From the NCBI GenBank assembly GCA_002050365.1, contig MWYZ01000107.1:1-64000 (forward strand): a stretch of DNA of 64,000 nt, written 5' to 3'. The position numbers were made by a program, and so were the translations under genes. This DNA is from Acidobacteria bacterium 28-1 (GTDB taxonomy: Bacteria > Acidobacteriota > Blastocatellia > Pyrinomonadales > Pyrinomonadaceae). Within the stretch, counting starts at the first letter, position 1. Each line of letters begins with the position of its first letter. This document shows positions 32,239 through 39,857 of the stretch, piece by piece. The notes beneath the pieces were generated by a model. That model saw only the letters and a program-made list of their open reading frames with translations, searched no databases and was not told the DNA's origin.

Positions 32239-32779
32239 TTATGGAGCCGGTGAACGGCAGTTAATGGTCTTAATGCAAAGTTAGGCTTTATTAAACTTAC
32301 GGTAATTACTTGCTCAAATATAATTTTCAACTAAGCGGATAAAAGAGCCGAATGAGTCAAAACGGACAATTTAGGACTTGGTTTGGACAAATAATTAGCA
32401 GCAATTGCCCAGGTTGATACTCTGTGGTTTCAATCGGGCAGCTATCCTTCGTTTACAGTTAATTATAATTTTTCCTTTCCCGTCAAGTTCGGCTCAAGTA
32501 TTTTTTAACTTAAACTTATTCTCACAAGTATTTTTAGTGGAAGTCTATCATCTAATTCTCGTAGAACGGTCGCGGTACTCATCTAAAAATGTTTGATTAC
32601 AGACAGTAGGTTGTGTGCGTTCGGACAACTCACTCAGCTTGCTTATATATCCGCCGTTTCAAAAATATTCTACAGCCCCGATGGTAGCGACCTCCGAGGC
32701 TACATTTTCCGCAGGCACACCGTTTGCACTACCTAATCAAAAATTTCTGTATTCAGAAAACGATTTTTTACGGGCGTTT
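32239..32779. other. Noncoding spacer before the metal island
   Basis: About 540 bp without a credible gene. The frame that continues upstream from the 32780 gene lacks homology and a ribosome binding site. A small 5-bp hairpin lies around 32689-32709. No riboswitch or clear promoter could be assigned; the promoter of the metal island probably lies here. Confidence 0.5.
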
Positions 32780-33397
32780 ATGAAAAAAAATAATTTGTTT
32801 TTACTCCTGCTGGCAGTTTCAGTTTTACATTTCGCCAGCGTCCAACAAATATTCGCGCACGGCGGCGAAGACCACGGCGACCAGAAACCGAAAGCAACGA
32901 CTAGCGATAAAGGAACGATTACACGCACGGCTCGGCTCGGCGAATATGAATTAACGCTCAAACATCAGTTTCTTGTGCCGGATATGGCGACTTCCGCGAA
33001 ACTGTTCGTCACCAAATTTCAGACGAATGAGCCGATTGAAACGGGAAACCCAGCGATTGAAATTGAATCCGCAAGCGGCTCGGTTACGGGAGCGGCAATC
33101 GAAAAAACGGAAACCGCCGGAAGCTATAACGTCAAAATTCCGGCTCTTCCGCAAGGAACTTATACCGTTCGCGCCAAGTTAACTTATGGCGGCGAAACCG
33201 ATACGGCGACTTTTTCGGGCGTTGAAGTCGCGCCCGCGCCGCCGGCTGCGGAAAGCACCTTGTCTTCGGGGCGAACCGCGTTGATTGCGTTTGTTTTCGC
33301 GCTGGTTTTGGCACTCTTCGGCGGGTTGATTTATTTCGTCTGGCATTTCGCCGACGGCGGAAGCGAGTCGCTGAAAGAGGAAACTGTTTCGGCTTGA
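32780..33397 (+). CDS. Periplasmic FixH/YtkA-like domain protein with metal-binding N-terminus
   Basis: The ATG at 32780 gives 205 residues: a signal peptide (about 1-24), a His/Asp/Glu-rich start to the mature chain ('AHGGEDHGD'), an immunoglobulin-like YtkA/FixH/CopC-type domain (about 45-155, 'GEYELTLKHQFLVPDMATSAKLFVT') and a C-terminal membrane span (about 170-192). It is probably periplasmic with a C-terminal anchor. The same leader motif (H.GEDHGD) and a similar domain recur at the start of the membrane-fusion protein at 35633. It is the first gene of the efflux island; its stop overlaps the frame of the next gene (TTGA), so they are coupled. Confidence 0.75.
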   Translation: MKKNNLFLLLLAVSVLHFASVQQIFAHGGEDHGDQKPKATTSDKGTITRTARLGEYELTLKHQFLVPDMATSAKLFVTKFQTNEPIETGNPAIEIESASGSVTGAAIEKTETAGSYNVKIPALPQGTYTVRAKLTYGGETDTATFSGVEVAPAPPAAESTLSSGRTALIAFVFALVLALFGGLIYFVWHFADGGSESLKEETVSA

Positions 33398-33414
33398 GCC
33401 AGAGTGAATTCGGA

Positions 33415-34974
33415 ATGTTTTTAACCAAAAAGAAATCGAGCAAGGGTAGTTTTCAAAAGCCGCAACGATTTTCCTGTCTTCTTTCGGCTTCGGCGACGGT
33501 GGCGACGGCATTTTTTGTTTTCGCCGCCGTTGCGTTTTCACAACAGCAAAAGCCTATTCTCGCTCCAACGCTGACATCGGTGAAATCAACCTCCGAACAA
33601 TTTGTCAGTCAGGACGGCTTGACGGTTGAGAGATTGATTGAATTAGGGCAGAGTCGCCGCACGGATTTGTTCGCGGCGCGGCAGCGTCTGGCAATCGCCG
33701 AAGGACGCTTGCGGCAAGCTAATTTGCGCCCGAATCCGACTCTTGATATGGAATACGGCAGTCCGCGTTTTTTGGGCGGCGAGGCGGAATCGGATTTGTC
33801 GGTCGGAGTAACACAGATTTTTGAAACGGGCGGCAAGCGTTCCAAAAGAATTGCGGTTGCCGAACTCGAATTCCAACAAATTCGCGCCGAAGTGTTGGGG
33901 ATTGAAAGACAATTAGCTGCGGGAATTCGTCAGAGTTATACGAATGCGATTGCCGCCGCGCGCCAGTTGGACGTATTGGAAAAACTCATTGCGGCTGACG
34001 ATGAAATCGTGCGCGTTACCGAAGCTCGTCTGAAGGAAGGCGATATCGCGCCGCTTGATGTCAATTTGGTCAAAGTCGAAAGCGACCGGCTGAAAGTGCA
34101 GGCGATTGCCGCGAGAAGCGAACTCGAAATACAAGTTTTAAACTTAAAAACTTTAACCGGAGCGGACGTTGCCGAATCAATTAAACTCGCGCCGCAAGCC
34201 GACCGTCCGCCGCGTCTCGATTTGGGTTTGTCGGAATTAACCAGTATTGCTTTGCGCGAGCGCAGTGATTTGCAGGCGGCTCGTATCGGCGAGCAGCTTG
34301 GCTCGGCGCGAATCAATCTGGCACACTCGCAATCAGTTCCGAACGTCGCGGGTTCGGTTCGCTACTCGCGCAACAAACAAATTATAGATTTTCCGCCATC
34401 TCTCGGAGTTAGCCCGTTTCCGCAAACCGACAACGCGCTCACTTTCGGCGTGTCGGTGGATATTCCGATTTTCAATCGCAACCAAGGCGAAATCGCTTCG
34501 GCGGCAGGCGAAAGGTTGCAAGCCATACGAACGCGAGAATTTTTAGAAACGACGATAAAACGCGATGTTGCCGTCGCCTACCGGAAATATAAAGCGGCGG
34601 CGGAAACGCTTGTTTTATATTCGACGCAGATTTTGCCGCGCTCGGAAGAAAACTTGCGAACCGTTCGCTCGGCTTACGGATTCGGCGAGTTCTCCGTTTT
34701 TGAAGTGGTTAATGAGCAACGTCGTCTAACGGAAAACATCACCGGCTACAACCAATCTTTGCGTGATTATTACAATGCGCTGACCGTACTTGAAACGGCT
34801 CTCGGCATGACTCTTCCGCCGTCGGGTTTCGCGCCGGTTTCGACTTCCGTTTTGCCCAACGAGGAAATTGTTCCGCGGCAAATTAACAAAGAAAATTTTC
34901 TGAAATCGTTTCAGGCGATTCCGTTAAAAAAGAATCCGATTGAAACGGCAAGCAAGGAAAAATCAAATCAATAA
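33415..34974 (+). CDS. TolC/CzcC-like outer membrane efflux protein
   Basis: The 519-residue protein belongs to the outer membrane efflux (OEP/TolC) family. It has a signal peptide, then two related OEP halves made of long helices ('ARQRLAIAEGRLRQANLRPNPTLDMEYGSPR', about 85-115, and 'YRKYKAAAETLVLYSTQILPRSEENLRTV' later), with the strand segments that enter the membrane. In CzcCBA/CusCFBA systems this protein forms the outer membrane exit duct. A TTG at 33394 overlapping the previous stop is an alternative start adding seven residues. The membrane-fusion and RND pump partners follow at 35633 and 39858. Confidence 0.9.
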   Translation: MFLTKKKSSKGSFQKPQRFSCLLSASATVATAFFVFAAVAFSQQQKPILAPTLTSVKSTSEQFVSQDGLTVERLIELGQSRRTDLFAARQRLAIAEGRLRQANLRPNPTLDMEYGSPRFLGGEAESDLSVGVTQIFETGGKRSKRIAVAELEFQQIRAEVLGIERQLAAGIRQSYTNAIAAARQLDVLEKLIAADDEIVRVTEARLKEGDIAPLDVNLVKVESDRLKVQAIAARSELEIQVLNLKTLTGADVAESIKLAPQADRPPRLDLGLSELTSIALRERSDLQAARIGEQLGSARINLAHSQSVPNVAGSVRYSRNKQIIDFPPSLGVSPFPQTDNALTFGVSVDIPIFNRNQGEIASAAGERLQAIRTREFLETTIKRDVAVAYRKYKAAAETLVLYSTQILPRSEENLRTVRSAYGFGEFSVFEVVNEQRRLTENITGYNQSLRDYYNALTVLETALGMTLPPSGFAPVSTSVLPNEEIVPRQINKENFLKSFQAIPLKKNPIETASKEKSNQ

Positions 34975-34991
34975 CAAGAGGAAAAAGAAAA

Positions 34992-35633
34992 ATGAAAAAA
35001 TTTACAATTTCAATGAGTTTAGCTTTGAGCGTGAGTTTAGGTTTGTCGGCAGCGGCGTGTTCGAGTGGCACAAATACGACAACGACGAATATAGCGAGCG
35101 CGAACAAACCGGCGGCGCATACGTCAGCCGCAAATACGGTAGCCGTAACAAATTCTGCCGAAACAAAACCAGCCGACGAAACACCGGCAAGCGTGAAAGC
35201 GGTGTTTCCCGACGCGCAGAGTTTTACCAAGCAGCATAAAGATATTCCGAAGGATGCCATCGCCGATATTGAAAAGGATTCGGGCGCGAAAGTTCCCGAT
35301 ACCGACCATCATTCGTATTTAGCTTTTTCGACGACGGGCGGAGCGCGAAAGCAAATCGGCGCGGCGACAGTGGTTACCGCCGGCGGAAAGGAAATGGTCG
35401 TCGTTTACGATAACAAAAACGGCTCGCCCATTATCAAGGAAGTTCGCGCCGACGGCGTTCCCGCGCCGTTTCTCGCGCAGTTTGCGGGCAAAAGTCACGA
35501 CGATAAATTCACGTTCGGCAGCACGATTAAAGCGAACGGCGTGGACGAGGCGGCGGCGAAGGCAATCACTTCGGCAATCACCGTTGATGTGATGACGATG
35601 CAGGCTCTTTACGGCGCGGCACATTCACATTGA
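34992..35633 (+). CDS. Lipoprotein of unknown function in the metal island
   Basis: The 213-residue protein has a lipoprotein signal ending 'SAAAC' (Cys about 23) and a long Thr/Ala/Asn-rich linker. A compact C-terminal domain (about 75-213) begins 'FPDAQSFTKQHKDIP' and ends with 'MTMQALYGAAHSH'. The domain contains 'DHHSYLAFSTTGG' and 'GAATVVTAGGKEMVVVYDNKNG', which resemble small FMN-binding-like or periplasmic sensor domains; I cannot name the family. AGAGGAAAAAG precedes the ATG. It sits between the outer membrane channel and the membrane-fusion gene, so a role in metal handling is inferred from context only. Confidence 0.7.
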   Translation: MKKFTISMSLALSVSLGLSAAACSSGTNTTTTNIASANKPAAHTSAANTVAVTNSAETKPADETPASVKAVFPDAQSFTKQHKDIPKDAIADIEKDSGAKVPDTDHHSYLAFSTTGGARKQIGAATVVTAGGKEMVVVYDNKNGSPIIKEVRADGVPAPFLAQFAGKSHDDKFTFGSTIKANGVDEAAAKAITSAITVDVMTMQALYGAAHSH

Positions 35634-37693
35634 TGAAAAGTTCAAAGTTCAAAGTTCAAAGTTCAAAGTTTGATAGGCAGTTGGCAGTGGCAGTAGGCAG
35701 TCGGTTCTTGTTTGTCGGCGTTGTAATTGCGCTAATAACTGCCTACTGCTTCTGCCTACTGCCTTCTGTTACGCGGGCGCACGAAGGTGAAGACCACGGC
35801 GACGAAAAAACACAAACCGCCGCGCAACCAACCGGAAAAGGCGCGGTGACAATCGCGCACGCCGAGCGCAATCTGCAAACCGATGCCGGACAATTCAACG
35901 TCCGGCTCGAACGAGTGCCTTCCGACCCGCGCACCGGCGAGACTTCGCAGTTCGCCGTTCTTTTGGCAGAAAAAGTGGAAGGCGGGTTCGGCGCAGGCGA
36001 ACCCGTCGCTATTGAAGATGCAACCGTTATGGCAAACATCAAAACCGCCGATGGCGGACGCGTCGCGGAAAATTTGCCGACCAAATTTGAGAAAGATTTC
36101 TATCGCGGCTCTTACACTTTCGCAAGTGCCGGAAACTTCAAAATCGTTTTTAACGTGACGACTTCAGACAAGCGAAATTTCAGCGTTGATTTTCCGGTTA
36201 GCGTTGTCAAATCGCCGATAAACTTGACGTTTTGGCTTGGAATGGCGGTTTTAAGTTTATTGACGCTCGGCACGCTTGCCGCAGTTTTCATCAAAACGAA
36301 ACCGGGCGAGAATTTCAAAGGGCGAGCGCGGAAAATTGCTCCGGTTGCCGCCGCTGCGCTTTTGATTTTTGTTTTGGGAACTTTTGCGCTCGCGTATTTT
36401 GCGCCGCCGCGCCAAGCGAGAAGCCTTGCCGAAATGCCGCCAGTCGGGACAAACGCGGAGAATGCGCCGGAAGCTGAAACGGCGAACGCACTACAAACGG
36501 CTTTGACCGTTCCGAAAGAATCGCAGATTTTATTCGGCATCAAAACCGAGCCGGTCGCGGTCAGACAAATTACGAGCGGCTTGAAAACAACGGGCGTTGT
36601 GCGGGCGCGTCCCGATGCGCGAGCCGTCGTCGTGCCGCCGGTGGCGGGCAGAATCGTTTTGCGAGCCGGATTAACGTTAGGTTCGGCGGTCGGACGCGGC
36701 GAGCAAATCGGCGCAGTCGAGCAAATCTTGGACGTTTCGGGACAAGTCGGACTCGAATCGCAAAGGCTTCAGGTCGAAGCGCAGCAGCGCGAAGTCGAAG
36801 CAAAGCGTTTGGAAATCAAAAATAGCGTTCTGCAATTGCAGGCGCAGCAAGCCGACCAACGCGCTAAAGCAGGTCAAGCGAGAACGCAGCTTGCACAAGC
36901 GCAAAAAGAATTGCGCCGCTCGGAAAATTTAGTGGAAGTCGGCGCAGTCCCGCGAAAGCGTGTTGAAGAAGCACTCACGGCGGTTAAAGTCGCCGAGCAG
37001 GAAGTCAGTTCCGCCGAGCAGCAGGTAAAATTGCTCGACAATCAAATTAAACAAACAAACGCCGGACAAAACATCTTTCGCGCACCAAAAGTCAATCAAC
37101 CGACGCGCTCGTTTCCTTTGACCGCGCCGGTTGCCGGAATCGTCAACGAAATTAATGCGACGAGCGGGCAGCAGGTCGAAACGACGACGCAGGTTTTGAC
37201 AATCAGCAATCTGTCAATCGTGCTTCTCGAAGCGCAGGTTTTCGAGAAAGATTTGCCTGTCGTGCGCGAATCAACCAGAGCGAGTTTTACGTCTTCGGCT
37301 TTATCGGGTGAGGTTTATACCATCGGCACGCCGGACGGCGACGGCAGGCTCGTTTCCATCGGGCAAACTGTTGACTCGAACACGCGTACCGTTTCCGTCA
37401 TTTATGAAGTGAAAAATCCGCTTCAAAGACTGCGCGACGGAAACTTTGTCGAGATAACGATTGACACAAGCGGTGACACGAAAGTTTTAGCCGTGCCGAA
37501 ACAATCGGTAGTTAATGAACAAGGTCAAACATTCGTGTTTGTTTTCACGGGCGGCGAAAATTTTGAAAAGCGTCCCGTCGCCTTGGGAGCGGAAGGAGCG
37601 GATTTTTACGAAGTTAAATCGGGATTGAAAGAAGGCGACCGCATCGTTACCGAAGGCGTGTATCAGCTTCGCACGACGCAGCCCGCCGCATAA
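35633..37693 (+). CDS. CzcB-like RND membrane-fusion protein fused to a periplasmic YtkA-like domain
   Basis: The 686-residue protein is a fusion. A leader largely encoded by repeats includes a hydrophobic signal segment. Then come a metal-type motif (HEGEDHGD), a YtkA/CopC-like beta domain (about 75-190), two membrane spans (about 198-218 and 236-256), and finally a complete HlyD/CzcB adaptor (about 290-686). The adaptor has a lipoyl-like half ('VVVPPVAGRIVLRAG'), a long coiled-coil hairpin ('LQVEAQQREVEAKRLEIKNS') and beta-barrel domains ('PVAGIVNEINATSGQQVETT'). Adaptors link the RND pump to the outer membrane channel. The ATG at 35633 overlaps the previous stop by one base. Typical CzcB is about 400 residues. 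Confidence 0.9.
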   Translation: MKSSKFKVQSSKFDRQLAVAVGSRFLFVGVVIALITAYCFCLLPSVTRAHEGEDHGDEKTQTAAQPTGKGAVTIAHAERNLQTDAGQFNVRLERVPSDPRTGETSQFAVLLAEKVEGGFGAGEPVAIEDATVMANIKTADGGRVAENLPTKFEKDFYRGSYTFASAGNFKIVFNVTTSDKRNFSVDFPVSVVKSPINLTFWLGMAVLSLLTLGTLAAVFIKTKPGENFKGRARKIAPVAAAALLIFVLGTFALAYFAPPRQARSLAEMPPVGTNAENAPEAETANALQTALTVPKESQILFGIKTEPVAVRQITSGLKTTGVVRARPDARAVVVPPVAGRIVLRAGLTLGSAVGRGEQIGAVEQILDVSGQVGLESQRLQVEAQQREVEAKRLEIKNSVLQLQAQQADQRAKAGQARTQLAQAQKELRRSENLVEVGAVPRKRVEEALTAVKVAEQEVSSAEQQVKLLDNQIKQTNAGQNIFRAPKVNQPTRSFPLTAPVAGIVNEINATSGQQVETTTQVLTISNLSIVLLEAQVFEKDLPVVRESTRASFTSSALSGEVYTIGTPDGDGRLVSIGQTVDSNTRTVSVIYEVKNPLQRLRDGNFVEITIDTSGDTKVLAVPKQSVVNEQGQTFVFVFTGGENFEKRPVALGAEGADFYEVKSGLKEGDRIVTEGVYQLRTTQPAA
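35637..35763. repeat. AAAGTTC and GGCAGT arrays inside the 5' end of the membrane-fusion gene
   Basis: Four AAAGTTC heptamers plus a partial unit (35637-35670) are followed by AGGCAGT/TGGCAGT units (35675-35701). About 36 nt later comes the reverse-complement set ACTGCCT/ACTGCTT (35738-35763). All of it is translated and makes up most of the gene's N-terminal leader. Confidence 0.9.
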
Positions 37694-37707
37694 AAATTAA
37701 AAATTAT

Positions 37708-38973
37708 ATGAAAAAATTATTCGTTTTATCAGGAATCGTCGCGCTTCTTTTGAGCGCAATTTGGCTATCGGGCTGCGACAACACAGCGACAAGCCAAATC
37801 ACCAAGAATTCAAATGCCCTTAGTAACAATTCGGTGACGAACGCCAATGCGCCTGTGACAACCGACGCGGCGAAAGCGTTTAGCGTTGATTTCAAAAGCG
37901 AGCCGTCTGAGATTAAAGCCGGAACGCCCGCAATGCTTTCTTTCACCATCAAAGACCGGCAAGGCGTAACAGTGAAAGATTTATCAATCGTTCACGAAAA
38001 GCCGATGCACTTGCTTATCGTATCAAAGGATTTGGCGGAGTTTTATCACATTCACCCGGAACAGCAGGCGGACGGCTCATACCGCGTTTCGCACGTTTTC
38101 CCGAACGGCGGCGACTATAAACTTTACGCCGATTTCACGCCGAAAGAATCCACGCAGATAGTCGAGCGGATTGATGTTAAAGTGAGCGGCGCGGAACGCG
38201 AGCGCGTTGCGCTCGTTCCCGACCATAAACTCGAAAAAACGGTTGACGGGCTTCGAGTCGTGATGAAGCCGAGCGCGGAAATTAAAGCCGGGCAGGAATT
38301 GATGCTCGATTTTCAAGCCTTCGACGCAAAGACAAACAAACCCGCGACCGATTTGCAAAATTATTTAGGCGAACTCGCGCACTTCGTTATCATCAGCGAG
38401 GATATGAAGGATTTCGTTCACGCGCATCCGATGTCGAAAGGTGAACACGATGAAATGAACGGAATGAAGATGGGCGATGAAAAATCCGACAATCACGCGG
38501 ACGACGGTCATAAACATTCGACAATGGAAGGCACGACTACAAAACCGAGCGAGTCGGAAGTTTCGGCGCATACGGCATTTCCTCGTGCAGGTTTGTATAA
38601 GCTCTGGGCGCAATTCCAGCGCGGCGGCAAAGTGATTAATGTCCCGTTCATTGTGCGCGTGCCGGAAAGCGGCGACCAACCGAAAGCTGCAAACAATGAT
38701 TCGGTTCCGTCTGATGCAATTAAAATTACGGTTAGTAAAAACGGCTATGAGCCTTCTGAAATAAAAGTTGAAAAAGGCAAACCCGTTAAAATCGCTTTTA
38801 CCCGCGCGGACGCGGAAAATTGCGGCGGCGAAGTTGTCTTTTCCAAATTTAACATCACGAAAAAGCTGCCTGTCGGCGAAACCGTATTGGTTGAATTTAC
38901 GCCGACTGAAGCAGGCGAAATCGGTTTTGCCTGCGGTATGGGAATGATGAAAGGAAAGGTTTTAGTTCGGTAA
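37708..38973 (+). CDS. Copper-binding-type lipoprotein with C-terminal cupredoxin-like domain
   Basis: The 421 residues begin with a lipoprotein signal (LSGC, Cys about 23). Two similar beta domains follow, each with a 'H..I.S.DL..F.H.HP' type motif ('PMHLLIVSKDLAEFYHIHPE' near 94-113 and 'HFVIISEDMKDFVHAHP' near 230). Between and after them lies a His/Met/Asp-rich insert ('MNGMKMGDEKSDNHADDGHKHS'). The last 95 or so residues form a cupredoxin_1/EfeO-like domain with Cys ('ENCGGEVVFSKFNI' and 'FACGMGMMKGKV'). It is probably a periplasmic metal scavenger or chaperone for the efflux pump. Confidence 0.82.
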   Translation: MKKLFVLSGIVALLLSAIWLSGCDNTATSQITKNSNALSNNSVTNANAPVTTDAAKAFSVDFKSEPSEIKAGTPAMLSFTIKDRQGVTVKDLSIVHEKPMHLLIVSKDLAEFYHIHPEQQADGSYRVSHVFPNGGDYKLYADFTPKESTQIVERIDVKVSGAERERVALVPDHKLEKTVDGLRVVMKPSAEIKAGQELMLDFQAFDAKTNKPATDLQNYLGELAHFVIISEDMKDFVHAHPMSKGEHDEMNGMKMGDEKSDNHADDGHKHSTMEGTTTKPSESEVSAHTAFPRAGLYKLWAQFQRGGKVINVPFIVRVPESGDQPKAANNDSVPSDAIKITVSKNGYEPSEIKVEKGKPVKIAFTRADAENCGGEVVFSKFNITKKLPVGETVLVEFTPTEAGEIGFACGMGMMKGKVLVR

Positions 38974-39002
38974 AAAATTAAAAAACAGGAGAAATTATAA
39001 AA

Positions 39003-39723
39003 ATGAAAAAAGAATTTTATTAGGTTTGAGTTTAACTGCGATGCTCTCGGTTTTCGGTGCGGCTTGCCAGCAAACGGCAACGGTTAACACGAATTCGGCG
39101 GTGATGAATCAGAACTCGATGAATCACAATTCGATGATGATGAACGGAATTTCGATGAACGCAATTCGGCGATGAATCACGACTCGATGATGAACTCGAA
39201 TCACGATATGTCGAAAATGTCGGATATGAAATCTTCGCCGAATGCGGCATCTGCGCCGTATGATTTGCAGTTTCTCGACACGATGACGCATCACCATCAG
39301 GGCGCGGTTGATATGGCGAAAATGGTTTTGACGAAATCGAACAACGAGGAATTAAAGAAATCCGCCCAGAAAATTATTGACGACCAAACACGGGAAGTCG
39401 CCTCGATGAAAGATTGGCGCGAGAAATGGTATGCGGGAAAACCCGCCGCGATGAATATGGAAATGCCCGGAATGATGGACTCGATGAAAATGATGATGTC
39501 GGGCGACGAGATGAAAAAGATGGAAGCGATGAACGGCAAAGATTTCGACGTTCATTTTCTCGATATGATGACTCCGCATCACGCGGGCGCAATCACTATG
39601 TCAAAAGCAGCCTTGCAGAAGGCGGAACACCCGGAAATCAAGACGCTGGCGCAGAACATTATCAAAGCCCAAGAAACCGAAATCAAACAAATGGCTGCCT
39701 GGAAAGCGAAGTGGTCGAAGTAA
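39003..39723 (+). pseudogene. DUF305 lipoprotein gene broken by two -1 frameshifts
   Basis: A strong AGGAGA and an ATG at 39003 start a frame that stops after six codons. One extra A in the A6 run at 39006-39011 would restore MKKRILLGLSLTAML with a lipobox (VFGAAC). A second single-base loss in the Asn/Met/Ser-rich region near 39152-39165 is needed to reach the long downstream frame (39172-39723). That frame is a complete DUF305 domain with two 'H.H..A..M' ferritin-like halves ('MTHHHQGAVDMAKM' and 'MTPHHAGAITMSKAAL') and a Met-rich middle. DUF305 proteins bind copper or other metals in the periplasm. The gene is recent decay, phase-variable or a sequencing error. Confidence 0.8.
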
Positions 39724-39756
39724 AAATTTCGCTTTTGTTTTGAAACGAAAAACAAT

Positions 39757-39824
39757 GGAAACGGCGCAGGAATTAACAAGTGAAAATACGACCCGAACAG
39801 ATTGCTAATCTCTGCGCCGTTTCC
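39757..39824. repeat. 13-bp perfect inverted repeat with 42-nt loop before czcA-like gene
   Basis: GGAAACGGCGCAG (39757-39769) pairs with CTGCGCCGTTTCC (39812-39824). There is no T run after it, so it is not a standard terminator. It may control expression of the RND pump relative to the upstream genes. Confidence 0.75.
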
Positions 39825-39857
39825 AACCGGCAACAAAAGTGTAAGAAGCGATAATAA

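Noticed and set aside
32599-32779. N-terminal extension and a possible riboswitch before the 32780 gene
   Set aside because: The small hairpin near 32689 lacks any known riboswitch core, and the extended frame has no ribosome binding site or homology.
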